NCBI GenBank assembly: GCA_029990175.1 | Contig: JARKIP010000010.1 | Span: forward strand, 40,356,001-40,420,000 | Length of the DNA stretch: 64,000 nt | Direction of reading: 5' to 3' | Origin: Petunia secreta | Lineage: Eukaryota > Streptophyta > Magnoliopsida > Solanales > Solanaceae | Part shown: positions 11,536-24,021 of the stretch, piece by piece | Layout: each line of letters starts with the position of its first letter | How positions within the stretch are numbered: the stretch's first letter is position 1 | Notes under the pieces: model-generated | What the model was told of the DNA's origin: nothing | What the model saw: only the letters and a program-made list of their open reading frames with translations | Databases searched by the model: none | Position numbers and translations under genes: made by a program

Positions 11536-14500
11536 TTACAGGTACAGAGAATTTGCAAACATTATCCCTCGTCTAAGGCTGTCACTTGCGGCACTAAATT
11601 TGTTCTCTAGATCTGCTTCTCCCACAGCATGTGCAGCAGCTTTCAACTGTAAATACCAAGAGAAAAGTCTCACTGTTGGACTCTAATATGTAAACAAGTG
11701 GAGTAGCTGTTAGGTATAAGGGAAAGGAAACCATAGTTGCAAATAGTACAGGCTTGCTTGCCGTAGTATATTGAACAAATAAGAGTTAATTACAGAATTA
11801 AGTCTTTCTGGGGAAGTACTCACCTGATGCACCAAGTGGATTTCCATGGACCATGATATCTAATATCTTGTAATATATTCATACACAGTTCTGAAGTTCC
11901 TATGAATTACCTGGTTTAGAAATTCATCAAGTCTTCTAGCCAGCCGTATGATGCTACCTTCAAAGATGTCAGTCATTTGTATAACCTCCGCAAATGATGC
12001 ACCCTAAGAAAAATCAATAATGCACATTAAGTAAAATTACTAGAAGATGAAATCTCCAGTGTATTCTTTTTTAAGTTTTTCAATGGGGAGGGGAAAGAAA
12101 CTAGGTCAACTTAGAAGACACAAAGCCTTCTTCTTCCAACAAAAGGTACTTCAGATAATAGGCAACCTCATTCATTTTTAAGAAAAGGACCTTGAATGTG
12201 AAAAATGATCCATTTGAAGATTAAACAGCTGGAGTATCCCTCACATACTGAAATGAAGGTGATTCGCTTCCATGTATATGAAAACTAGCTTGATTATCTT
12301 TTCCTTTCGAACTGGTTTTTTTGCCATTAGCAGTTTGGGTTGGAAATCATAATTGCAGAACAAAAGAATGTATTCTATTTTCTCATAAAAGTAATTCATC
12401 ATTCTGGAATGTTCCAAGTAAATCATGATCCTGGACCTTAAGCGAAGAGAACAAACAAGAATACTACAAGGAGTTACACGGTAACCAAGTCCAACTGAAG
12501 GCACAGCACTAGGTCAAAGCAGTATTTGCAAATATATGGAAGGCAATAGTTCAGAGGACCAATTGTTGTGGGTCTTTGGTAGTTTCCTGGTCTTTATAGA
12601 TAAATGGTTGCGCTCACCCCACCCCCCCCCCCCCTCCAAAACCCCCACCGCGGCTCTTCCAAGAAGAAGGTATTACTGTTACTTATCAGTAGGCAGGGGC
12701 GGCTCAATAGAGTACTAGGCCTAAAGCCAAATCTTAACGAGAGACCCTATAGGTAAATACAATTTTTCTAGTTCTATGAAAAGTTTATTATTTCAGCTTT
12801 TTAATATTCAAAGGTACTCATTGAAGCTTCTATCAGCTTGGTAGATGTATTAGATCCTGGTAGATGTATTAGATCCTGATGACATGCTTGATATTCTTAG
12901 TTCCTTACAGGAAATGTAAATGTTTCTTTTTTTTTCTTTCTTCCTTAGTACTTGATTCAGGTATGAGCTGACTTTGCAATATCAATAAATATTATCTTTA
13001 TCAGAAAAAATATTCAAAGGTACTCAATACGTTTTATAATCAAATTTTAAAGTTTTTTTTTTTTTTCAATCGTAAATGTACTCGATGCACTAATTAGTCT
13101 TAGTTAAGACATTGTCGATATTAAGAAAGATTATTTTTAAATCTTAATTTTATCATTCCTTTAAAGTAACGATAACAAGGATACTAAAGAAATCAACTTA
13201 ATCTTCCAATAAGAGCCTTTCATGATCTATTAACTTGAGACATGTCTAATGAAGCCTTGAAAGAAAAAATTTATACAAAGCTAAAGTTGTAAACAAAAGT
13301 AATTCAAATATGAGTAAAAGAAGCATAAAAATAACTGCAGATGTAATTTGCCTACCATTATAATTACCCCAATCAAATCCATAAAATCTATAACTATGTC
13401 ACTGGTGATTGTTGATTAGTTGGCAGCAAATGACCAAATCTTTTTCCTTATAATTAATCAAAAAATTCATAAGTAATACTCCAGTAATTATTACTATTAC
13501 TCTAGTTTGGGGCCCCTCTTTAGTGGCCTGGGGGTCAAGCAGCAAGATGATATCCTACTAGTATCCAGTTTCTTCCAAACAGGCTTTTATCTCTACCTGC
13601 CTTGGGAGTTTGACTTGCAGAATAATTTCAATTGAATTTGGGACAAAACTATGGTACTCATGCCGGAAAAATTGGAAAGGAACAAGAATCATCTATCTTT
13701 TTACTCACCTTTGACCAACAGTAAATAACATCCATTAAGAATGGCTGAACTGATGCCTCAACATATTCCTCAACATTTAATTCCAACTTGCATTCGCATT
13801 GTATCTGCAAAGTTTTTGGTGTTATCCATGCTTCTAACATGGAAAGAGAAGGCCATATTCATCTCAACTCACCTCTGCTATTCTTCTTGCACTATCTTGC
13901 AGCTGCTGTAGCGGTTTTGCAAGTTCAGCTCTTAAATGTATTTGATCGTTTGATCTGTCGCCTGGGATGAAGCAACTCACGAGAGCTGCAGTTTGATGAT
14001 GATTAAGATCATTGAATGTACCTGGCCAAGAAATTAATCACAAAGACAGATATCAGAGATCAACTACCCACTCTTTGCACCACCAAAGGAATGCCACAAG
14101 ATTTTCCAAAGCCTGGCCATGTCCCACTGGAAGATAAATCACATTGAAAGGGCCTGATTACCCAAGGCGAGAAGCTACAGCAGCCAGTGCATTTAAACAT
14201 CCAGTTAGCAGAAGAATGTAGGATGGCCTATAATATTAAGCTATAGAGAAATATAAGAGGAATAGATTTTTTTTTTTTTTGCTTGGCTTCAGCAGATCTA
14301 TAAGTTTAAGTTCCAGAGCAACCCACCATGATTGTATACGAATCTTCAAGATGATTCAAGAGAGTCGAATAATATACTTTCTGTATTTAGCTTCAGCAGC
14401 TCTATAGTAAATAATCTAAAATGCAAAAACACTCAGGTTTATTCGATCTAGTTTCCATTTAAAAAAGTAGAGTCTTCATTTTCTTTTGATAACCGAGAAA

Positions 14501-17500
14501 TCCCTAAGGGCCAATGGCATATGTTTGAAACTCGGTAGATAGTGGGCTCGTCCATCTACCATTCTTCGATTAAATGCCAGGCTTTTGTCTACAGCAGGGC
14601 CAAACCTGTGACGTGCGCCTAGCACACACCTCACGGCTTACGTGTTACGCTAAGCCTATGGGAAATACAGCCTTCGTCTGAGCTCATTATTTTAATAAAT
14701 GCAATATGTTCCCACCAAAACTAAGAAGCATAATTGCACGCAGCTATCAAACAAAAATTATATTACCATTAAACATCAATTCAGTCACAAGAAGTTCGTC
14801 TCCAGTGTCTATCAAGCAGGCTGCACGTCCCTTCAACTGTACAACACCATCAGCATCAATGTGACCCAGCTTTTTCAGGACTTGGGAACGGTTCCTCAGT
14901 TCATCCCTAAATTTTTGAAGCTGAAAATTTGCCAAATTTAGTTACAACTTAACAAAATAGCAATAGTAAAAAGCATATAGTTGTTAAATGCTCCAAAGAT
15001 CACTTACTTGAAAAGTTGAAGACATATGACAAATCTCAAAATTAAATATTAATTAAAGACAGACAAGAAAAACAGAGAAGCAAACAAGGAAGAATGAGAG
15101 CTACAAATAATTATATCCCATGAGATAATGTTAAAATTTAGATGAGAAGAACTTAAACCCAGCACATCTAAGAGGTCAGTGAAGAGACAAAATTCTAAAT
15201 AGAAATGCTGGCTAATTGACCAGACTTGACCCCTGCATAATTGAGAAAAACAAAACAAAAGGTATAACAAAAGAAACGAATAACTTTTGTGTCAACAAGC
15301 AAGCAACATTGGAGATTTACTTGTGAATCACGCATTTTTGACTTGAGCTGTTGAATTTCATGGTTCACTTGAGCCTTCCTCTCGAAACACTTCAGCTGAT
15401 GTTCATTTTGTGACTGTCCCACATGTGTGCAATAGAAAAAGGAAAAAGTAGTGTCAATAAGTAAACCATCATATATAGAGGCAAATGGAAAAAGCCTCTA
15501 GTTTGAGTAAAAAGATCATTCAGAACCAAACTTCTTGTCAAACCTTATGCAGTGGATGGGAAAACAACTTTTTCTCAAGTTCTTCAATCTGGTTCACCGT
15601 ATCAGCAACTTCAGGATCTTCAATGCCCATGTCCTAAAATTTAAAAAAATAAAGAAAAGCAACAAGCCTTTGTCTTACTCAGTGATTCAAAGCTGAAGCA
15701 TAAACATATAGTAAAACATATACTACAATGTTTTGCAAGTATAATTCAGTAATCAGCAAGTTTTCACAATAGTCACAATTAACAAAAGAAACAAAATAAT
15801 TACTTCTGGTGAAGCTAAACTTATGTGACAACCACAATTATATATAAACATAGAACTTTTGACCCATGTCACAGAAGAACTGTTACTCAGCGGCAATATA
15901 AGTTCTGCAATTTGAAACTGGCAACGAATGCAGTAATCAGATCAGCATAATGAAAATAGTGGTATGTTAAGCTTATCAAGATACTTCACTTTTCCTGCTT
16001 TACTCTTTTTCTTAATCTTTTCTTTCCTTTTAGATGTGCTATTTCTTTGGCCTACTCCTTTTTCTTTTTTTATGCCCTTTCAAGGAGGCATCAGCTGTGA
16101 GATTTTATTTCCTTTTGGATAAGATAAGAATTTTAGTAGACCAAGGGTGTGTGGACCGTGTACAGTGCAGCTGCAGAAGACTAAGGGCCCTATCTCTCGT
16201 GTTAGGACTTAAGGAAATCAACTAATATATCTACATCGTATACATCTTTCATTTAGCATTGAAATGCAAATAGATACATGATTTTATTTAGTGTGTCTGA
16301 CCTACTGACAAATGTTTTTATGAAAAAAAAAAAAGTAACTGACAAATGCTTTACAAGTAGCTATCCTTAACTACAATCACAGGGCACATCAGTCATCAAA
16401 ATGGACGTTTTTACACTTCGATTCACTGTTTAAGGCAGCTAAATGACATTCCCAAACCCTCAAAGCATCACAGAGCATATAGACTCTCCCATGCTTGTTA
16501 AGACGATGCACAAAAATTACTGCTGCATTGCATTTAGCTCCAGTTTCCTATGAGCGACGCTTGTCTCCAGTTTTTGACTTGCAGTTTTGGCATATATATC
16601 ACTAGCAATGTTCACGGCACATAACTTTCCAGTCATTCTGATAAATATCCCCAAACAATGAAAGAGAACATCGGCCATTTAACATGTCAATCTGCTTTCA
16701 ACATTAGGCCTAAGGTTTTTTGTTCTTCATACTTGTGAATAAAAGGTTTTGTTGCTTAATTGTCAACCATCAAGTATTATAAATGACTGATCCTTTGTGG
16801 AATGGCGAATTCCAAATTCAGTATTAAGATAGCAAGAGAAAATTCATACCTTTACAGGATTAAGCTTTGGGAGGCCTTCCGGGAAACGTTTTTGAAGCTC
16901 CTGTACAGCAAGCAAAATACTTTGCCTTGCTTCCAGAGGCCGAATATCAGGAGGAACTGATATTCTAAGCTTGCTGACAGAAGAAATTAAGGGTAGCTGA
17001 ACAGGAACCTAAAAATTGGAATGCTGTGTCATATAGCAGAAACATCCACTAAAAAATACAACTAATGCTCATATTATGCTTTCTAATTTACAATGAAAAG
17101 CCTAACTGAAAACTACAACAAAGCAGTATTTTGTACTCACCACATGCATTTCTCCCTTTTCCCCAGGACGAGGAGGACATGGTTTGGGCCGAGAACCGTT
17201 TTCACTGGAACCCAGAGAGCAATGAAGTAAGGTATCCACAATATAGCCAGTGCCACGTGAAGCGGAGAGTGCAGCAGGTAAAGAACCCAATGCTGCTGAA
17301 GGCTTCTTCACCACATTGACTACGACACCCCAACCCCAATCTTTTCCACCTTCCCGTACCTTAACCTGCCATTAACAATGCAATGCTCAGGATAGTGATA
17401 CGTGCAAATGGTTAAGATGAACCCTTCAATGGAGTCTAAAAGTTTTAGGTAAATGAATTTCCAGTCAACACAAATAGCTAAACAGACAAGATACCATAGA

Positions 17501-20500
17501 ATCAGCTTATAGCATGGATGGTTCCCCATCACATCATTGACCATCTGTATTATGTTTGAAATGAACACAGACTGGAAGCAATGACATTTCATCAGGAGAA
17601 ATGGACTTCAAATCTACTTATGCATTTCATTCACTCGGCTAAAACACAGATATAATCAAATATAGAGCATCTGGCAATTTCACTCTTGATCCATCATTTA
17701 GAAACTAGAAACTTTTACCTACTCAATGTCCCATAACGTGTGATTAACTTCTATTTTACCCTACTAATGTCCCAAAACATGTCTTGACAGTTGAAAGAGA
17801 AAGGGTGATTACACCAAGCAAAATGTAAATGTTGAAAGAAAGAAAGAAGAGAACACCCTATACTTATCACCCAAAAAGAAATCCTACTGACTTTATTAAC
17901 TAACAGCATACAAGAAAGGTCACTTATATAGGAGTTTTAGGCCGTTATACGTAATGCTCAAATGTGTGATAATCTCATCTAAACGCTTAAGTTGTTACAG
18001 CGATTTAATTATGTGTTCAACAGCTTATGAAATGGCAAAGTTATATATTCCAGGTTAAATTGGAACTCATAGCACAACAGTAGAGATGCCTACCAGCACT
18101 TACCAGCCTACCAGGAAGAAGAAAATACAGGACCCTTTCAGGCCTTGTTATTTCAGCCATCAATTTTTTCTCAAATTGGGCTATCTCAAGCTTTAGTTTA
18201 TGATAGTCTGCAACCTCAGCCTACAAGTTGAACAGAAGCAATTTTACGATCTAGTGCAGAAATAAATCTCTTCTCAATTGAATGGAAACAAATAGTATAC
18301 CTCCCCTGATGCATCAAGCATTGCAACTTCTTCTTCCAACTTCGAAACCTTCTTCCCAATGTCAGGTAAGGCCTAGCAAAAAGACACTGCACTGTCCATC
18401 ATTAAATATAAAGCATTGACATAAAAGATGTTCTTTTCCAAGAGCAAACCTTTTCATACTGAAACTGGTGAAATGAGTTTTTGATAACATGCTCGGCAGT
18501 AAATTGCCCTTCAGTTCGGCTCAGTAGATTCAAAATTGTGTAGTAACTCAGTCTAAACGTGCTGACCAATGGAGCTGGTTTACCCAAAACCATGTCCTTG
18601 AGTTTATCCATATCCATCTGAAATCGTTGCACTATTATGTAAGTTATCACCAAAGATATAACATGATCAGATAAGATGCCCTAGACATTAAGTATAGCAT
18701 ATGGAGAGGCATACACAACAATAGGCAACACAACATTAACTGGAGCAGCGGTAAGGGAAAAGAAAAATGAAATTGTTTTGCCTCCTGAATTAGATATCCA
18801 CATTTGTTATACTAGTAACAAACAAACTATGATATCACGGTGTAGACCAAATCAGGGAGGGATTTGACTTTCGAGGAAATTGTAATGACTGGGAGCTTGA
18901 ACTGATGACCCAATTGTTGCAGGAGTTAAATAAGTTCCAGCTTCAGAACTCTGTCGAAATTAATCTGTACTGGGAGGGGAAAAGGATGAAGTGTTTTCAG
19001 TAAAATCAGCTCAAAGATTCCTTACTGCAGCAACACTATTTGAGAAATCCTTTTTTATCAAGTTTTATCTGAAAAATCTTACCATGGAAAATGACTGCTA
19101 AAGTGGCTTGTTTCAGCTGGTTAGTCTTCAATGAAGCTGTATTGACACAAAACAGCATGCAGAGCAGAGGGTGGAACCTATGCTATGGAAGTTATATGTG
19201 CAAAAGGGAGGAAGAAGAGAGACTTATCCATTGTACAGAGACTTCGCAGAAACTGTTTTTCTGTAATTGCAGTAAATCAACTATGCCAAGAACTACAGAG
19301 AACTCTTATTGTGTTGGGTAAGGAAAGTTCTGAGCCCTACTCTCAAAAGAATCTGGGATACCACTCCTGTGTGTATCTGATGTACAATCTTGGTTGGAAG
19401 GAACTTGAGATGCTTCGAGAGTAAATGAGAAGGAAACCTTCACTGTGTTATGTTAAGATGCATTGTTATGTTAGCTTTCTGTGTAGATTGGAAAATGTGT
19501 ATGATGTGAATAATATGTTTAAGTTCATCTATCAATTATGTAGTGGTTAGTACTTAGTCATAAGTTTTCTTTTGTATTCGTGTAAAAGTATCTTCCACTT
19601 CAAGTTGTACTTTATAGATCTTCAGGACAACCTTAGTGTTGGTTTTGTTAGTAAAGCTACTTTTCAGAGAAAAAAGAGACTGGACACTTTATCAAAGAAA
19701 CAGAGAGGCGAGTAAATCTCAGCGACCACATACAGAGTTTGAGGTTGCAGCTTTATTTAAGCTTAATTATAAACATTAAGTGCGGTCAAGGTTTCTGCAC
19801 ATTGGATTTCAGATCCTACCAAAACTTCATGGAGTTGGCACAGTTGCAGAGTCTTAAAAACCAGCAGCCTTGCCAGCATTAACCCCCAACGGAAGCTACC
19901 ACAGTATTTCCATGTTTAACATATCCTGGATGCTGGCTAGAACTAAGCAAAAGCTATGGCAAGCTGGGGAGCGAGAAAGATGGATGGAAAAAAAAAACGT
20001 GGAAGACTGCTTTTCGCCTTTGTCAGTTGATTGGGAGAGAAAGGACTAGTAGAATTCTGAAGCAGTGGGAAGTCCACTGTGAAGGTAAGAGTCAAAACCT
20101 CCATTGTGTTCCTTTCTGTATTTTTGTAAATTGATATCAACTACGTGTGAACTCAAAGAAAGCAATTTGATTTATTTAAAAAAAAAAAAAAAAAAAAAGC
20201 AGAAGAAAAGAAACATACATTTCAAGAAGGCAGTAACAGGTACTTAGGTAGATGCTCTTCAGAAGACAGTATGACTATTAACTCACCTGCTCGTCAATCA
20301 TGATAAGACAAATTCCACGTTCATCTTTGCCACGACGTCCTGCTCTTCCACTCATCTGCACGGAAGTCAGATAACTTAAGCTAACAATTGACAGCTGAAG
20401 ATCATATATTGCTTAAATTTATGGTATAAAGCATTTCACACTCACCTGTATATACTCACCAGATCCAATGTAACGATGACTATCACCATCAAATTTTCTT

Positions 20501-22083
20501 ACGCTGGTAAAAACTACAGTTTTTGCAGGCATGTTTAGTCCCATAGCAAACTGTTAAAAAAAAAACTATTACCGCCTTGTAATAATAAATTCAACACAAA
20601 CTAATAAGATATACAAAGAAATGGGATCACCGTCTCTGTGGCAAAAAGAGCCTTTATGAGTCCTTCTTGGAAGAGAAGTTCCACGAGTTCCTTGATAACA
20701 GGAAGCAGACCAGAGTGGTGAACAGCAATCCCACGCTTAAGCAGTGGCAACATTAATTCAATAGCTGGCAAGTTTCTATCTTCCTCACTCAAGCATTCTG
20801 TTGCATTACGGAATACTTGCTCCACAGCTTCCTTTTCCTCTTCAGTATTAAAATCAAGTTTGGTCATAGACATTGCGTGTTGTTCGCATTCTCTTCTACT
20901 AAAACTGAATATAATAACTGGCTGAAACTTCTTTTCCATGATCATCTAAAACATTCAAAGATAACCACTTGAGTGCTACCAAATATACGAGAGTTATATA
21001 CACCATCAACATAAAGAATTTTTACACCCTCAGGTCACATTTACCTATCATACTTATTTTCAAGATTATATTGACAGTGTATATAACTTACAGTCGAAAT
21101 AGTATTAAACATTGTTTTAGCAAACAATCATAGGAAAATACAATACTCACCTTGACAATTTTGTATATGTCGGACGCAGCGGTTTTAACACTTCTTACAC
21201 CATTAGCCTTTACATTATTCAACTTCAGATTAGTAAAACTATCTTGCAATTTCAAGAAATTATCTTCCCTAAACTGTTCATTCTCATCGATCACAAGATA
21301 CAATCCAGAACCACCCACAGGGAACACATAATGCTGCAAAGGAGTAGGTCGAAAATCGGTATACACAACATGACAAGGCTGTTTATGTACATTACAAATC
21401 CATTCAGCAAATTCAGTAGCATTCGACATAGTAGCGGATAAAAAAACCATCTTAATTTCTTTGGGCAAAAATATAATACTCTCTTCCCAAACTACCCCTC
21501 TTTCCTTATCCTTCATATAATGTATCTCATCAAATATAACCCAAGCTACTTCCTTCAACATTTCACTTCCTCTATACAACATACCCCTAAGAATCTCAGT
21601 AGTCATAACTAAACAGCTAGCATTGGGCGAAAGGGACACGTCACCAGTCATTAACCCTACATCAGAAAACTCATGGCTTAATTCCCTGTACTTTTGATTA
21701 CTCAATGCTTTTAAAGGTGAAGTGTAAATGACACGTTGTTTTTCGCGAAAGGACATGGCGATGGCGTATTCAGCAACAGCTGTTTTGCCTGCTGAAGTGT
21801 GTGCTGAAACTAGAACTGATTCTTTACGTTCTAAACATGATATTGAAATTTGTTGAAACGGGTCGAGTTTAAATGGATAAGTTTTTGCCATTGGGCCAGT
21901 ATAAATAGGATTTGATAAAGTACCGTGAAGTGATTCATTACAAGTGTAAGTAGTGGGAATTGCAACCTCGTGTATGCAACTTCTGTTGGATAAATTTCGT
22001 TTTTTTGGAACTGATTGTTGTATTTCTGCTACTGCATTTTCTAGGTCTAGTTTTCGTTTTCCTAATGTAGGAAGTTCCTCCAT
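11536..22083 (-). CDS. HEN2: HEN2-like DExH-box RNA helicase, 16 exons, intact
   Basis: Ski2/MTR4-type ATP-dependent RNA helicase. Plant HEN2 works in the nucleoplasm with the nuclear exosome (NEXT-like complex) to degrade non-coding and misprocessed transcripts. Exons on the minus strand: 21151-22083, 20631-20945, 20446-20550, 20287-20355, 18450-18617, 18301-18372, 18104-18220, 17141-17365, 16850-17008, 15544-15633, 15321-15413, 14767-14920, 13873-14021, 13709-13804, 11911-12003, 11536-11646. They join in frame to about 982 residues, close to the roughly 1000 usual for the family. Motifs: HTSAGKTAVAEY (I), FDEIHYM (II), FLSATM (III), QMSGRAGRRG (VI), the arch/KOW-like region in exons 7-8, and the C-terminal end RRGIMFANSLYL. 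The start MEELPTLGKRK matches the family; an in-frame ATG 11 codons upstream is possible. HEN2 is preferred over MTR4 because of the LGKRK N-terminus and overall wording of the sequence. All donors and acceptors read are GT-AG. Confidence 0.93.
12697..13550. repeat. Possible decayed TIR element in a HEN2 intron
   Basis: The intron between exons 14 and 15 contains caggggcggctcaa near 12697. An inverted G/C-rich counterpart, including ggggcccctc and aggcctggggg-like text, lies near 13510-13545. Between them is AT-rich non-coding DNA. The ends resemble common plant hAT-type MITE ends but match only loosely, and no clear target duplication was found. Confidence 0.25.
14480..14668 (-). repeat. SINE-like fragment in a HEN2 intron
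   Basis: On the minus strand a block reads ctaggcgcacgtcacagg followed by tttggccctgc, which resembles a pol III B box in solanaceous SINEs. It continues through gatggacgagcccac and ends in an A-rich tail. It lies between exons 12 and 13. This is recognised from family resemblance only; the A box is unclear. Confidence 0.5.
18840..19670 (+). mobile_element. Degenerate LINE 3' end (zf-RVT) in HEN2 intron 4
   Basis: The long intron 20286-18618 holds sequence that reads on the plus strand, opposite to HEN2, as the C-terminal part of a LINE-type reverse-transcriptase protein. The zinc-binding RT-associated domain is seen as KVACFSWLVFNEAVLT and RGWNLCY. Upstream is DWELELMTQLL, and downstream are remnants of the W/C-rich tail in other frames. 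Several stops and frameshifts break it, so it is a fossil. A long A run lies further on near 20177, but its connection to this element is uncertain. Confidence 0.65.
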
Positions 22084-22624
22084 TTTAGGTTTTTGGCTTA
22101 AACAAAGCTGGTACAATGTACACTATAGTTTAGCAAATTGATTCTTTGAAGAATTTCAATTTTCGTAGCAAATTCAGAAAGAAAGAGTTGAGATCTTTAG
22201 GGGATTTGAGGAGAAGTGCAAAATAAGTACCTTAAGTTTGACCCTTGGTTTAACATGGTCTGTTAAAAATCAAATGGGAGTATTAATGGTCCTTTAGATA
22301 TGTAACATTTGTGCACTTTTAGTCCTTGTTAACTTTTTTTTGTTGAAGACTACCGGAGAGACTTAATTGCAAAGGAAGAAAAAATAAATCGGCATGTAAG
22401 AAGAATGTCATTGCCAATTTTGCATTCTACTTGATACAAGTTGATCTTGAATGGTTTGAAAGAAGGAGTAAAATAAAAGAGAAGTTATTAAAGTATTTAC
22501 ATTGATGTCAATTATTTTTAAATTCTTTGGTTTGACAATTGATAGTTGCTATTTGCACATAAAGCAAATAAAACACATAATACATATATATAGAGAAGAT
22601 ACAAAGTGCAGACATAATGATAGT
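22084..22624. promoter_or_regulatory. HEN2 upstream region
   Basis: These 541 bp separate the HEN2 start codon from the 3' LTR of the outer retroelement and should contain the HEN2 5' UTR and core promoter. The sequence is AT-rich; no convincing TATA box was assigned. The adjacent LTR has the same transcriptional orientation as HEN2. Confidence 0.4.
22620..22624. repeat. Left target-site duplication ATAGT of the outer element
   Basis: ATAGT here is matched by ATAGT at 59783-59787, immediately outside the two LTR ends, as expected for integrase-mediated insertion. Confidence 0.8.
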
Positions 22625-23681
22625 TCTATTTCCTAAAATATGCTTTCAGGTAAAATCAAATTTATATTTAGTTGAGTCACAGGCGACCGTTTTATATCAA
22701 AATTCTATTAGTTGATTGCTAAGTTACATTCACAGATTAGACCGTTTACGGTTTATCTAAGAATAGAGACGAACAATGAATATATTGATTGAACGAATAT
22801 GATTAATAGATAATAATAAACAAGCAAAACGGGTAATACACAATTAGTTGATTAGATATACGAACAGTAAACAAACGAACAACTTAACTACATGGACGGG
22901 GTGATTGAACTGTCTGACCGGTTTGATTAGACTAACAATCTAGTGAACAATACAAATCGGGAACTAGCAATTGAACGAGTAATATACGCAAACAACCGAT
23001 TGGTTAAGATAAAAACGTTTTCAGGCTATTAGCATTTGAGGTTATTGATTATAATCAAAATGTGCTTAACAAAACAATGACAGTAACCAATAAAACAATT
23101 GAGACGATAATAATGATGAGAGAGAATGGATAAATCAACAATACTGAAAACAATAAATGAAATAGTAAAGCTTATTGTATTAATCAAGCGCTCGTGCTCC
23201 GGCGATGAAGATGGACTTCGTCTCCTCCAAAGCAAAGCCGAGTTACAACGGTATTACTGTATAAAAATAATAAGTGGTGGTGGTGGTGGTTGAGCAAGTA
23301 ATGATAATTGCTAAGAAGGGAGATTATATTCAGAAGAACGTAAAAATGCAATGGGGGAAGAAGGGTTTTATTTATAGATCGACTTCTAACCCTAGCTAGA
23401 CTCCATTTTGCGCATGTTTCTTTATTATCTGATGGCATTGTTATCCACGTCCAACGGTCCCCGAAAATAGCAGGATTTTGTTGGTTGTGCATATCTGCTC
23501 AACGTCTCTTTTATGTCTTCGATTGGCCCGATTTCGATCGATGTTACAAAATAGGCATTCTCCGTTAGCTGTCGTTTACTCTCCGCGAATCCTTAGCTGA
23601 CATGTCTCCAAATTTTGCTCTGAGCTTGCCACGTCATTGGACACGCGTCGCTATTGCTTCAGACAAAATCTGGCCAATACA
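22625..23681 (-). repeat. 3' LTR of the outer Tat element
   Basis: It aligns with 58727-59782 along its length (shared gttgagtcacaggcgaccg near the left edge and ctggccaataca/ccggccaataca at the right edge). The outer edge reads TC where TG is expected on the plus strand, a likely point change. It contains a short ggt run near 23277. The polypurine-like tract aagtggtggga (minus strand) lies just inside, next to 23682. Confidence 0.85.
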
Positions 23682-23818
23682 GATAGTCCCACCACTTGCC
23701 GAATGAGTATCCATAAGATATTCACAAGTGGCATGAAATTTTAGGCAGGAAAATACGTGGAGCTCTCTTAGCTATGTAATTTGAAACGCCAAACCATCAC
23801 TTCACTTTTCCATCAAGA

Positions 23819-23893
23819 CACGTGCACGCAATCGTGCGGGCGTTGGCTTCTCACCAGTTACCAAGGTAATCATTACCTCTAACTCTATAAATA
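23819..23893 (+). promoter_or_regulatory. Promoter-like region of the antisense gene
   Basis: A CACGTG G-box at 23819-23824 and TATAAATA at 23886-23893 precede the ATG at 24022 by a plausible 5' UTR of about 100 bases. They lie inside the retroelement, next to its 3' LTR, and point opposite to the element's own transcription. Confidence 0.5.
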
Positions 23894-24021
23894 CCACTTC
23901 TGAATTTCAATTCCAAACTTTACTCAAATTTTCTTTCCAAATTCTTGAGAATCGTTGTAAATTCTTTATTTCAAGTTTACAATCTTGCTTCAATCTCGCT
24001 CCTACTCAAAATCTCCAAGAA

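Noticed and set aside
12618..12640. C-rich run in a HEN2 intron as a functional motif
   Set aside because: A simple poly-C tract; length is prone to sequencing error and no function can be supported.
19943..20200. Poly-A run near 20177 as the 3' tail of the LINE remnant
   Set aside because: About 500 bases separate it from the last recognisable LINE coding sequence and no target duplication was found; left unassigned.
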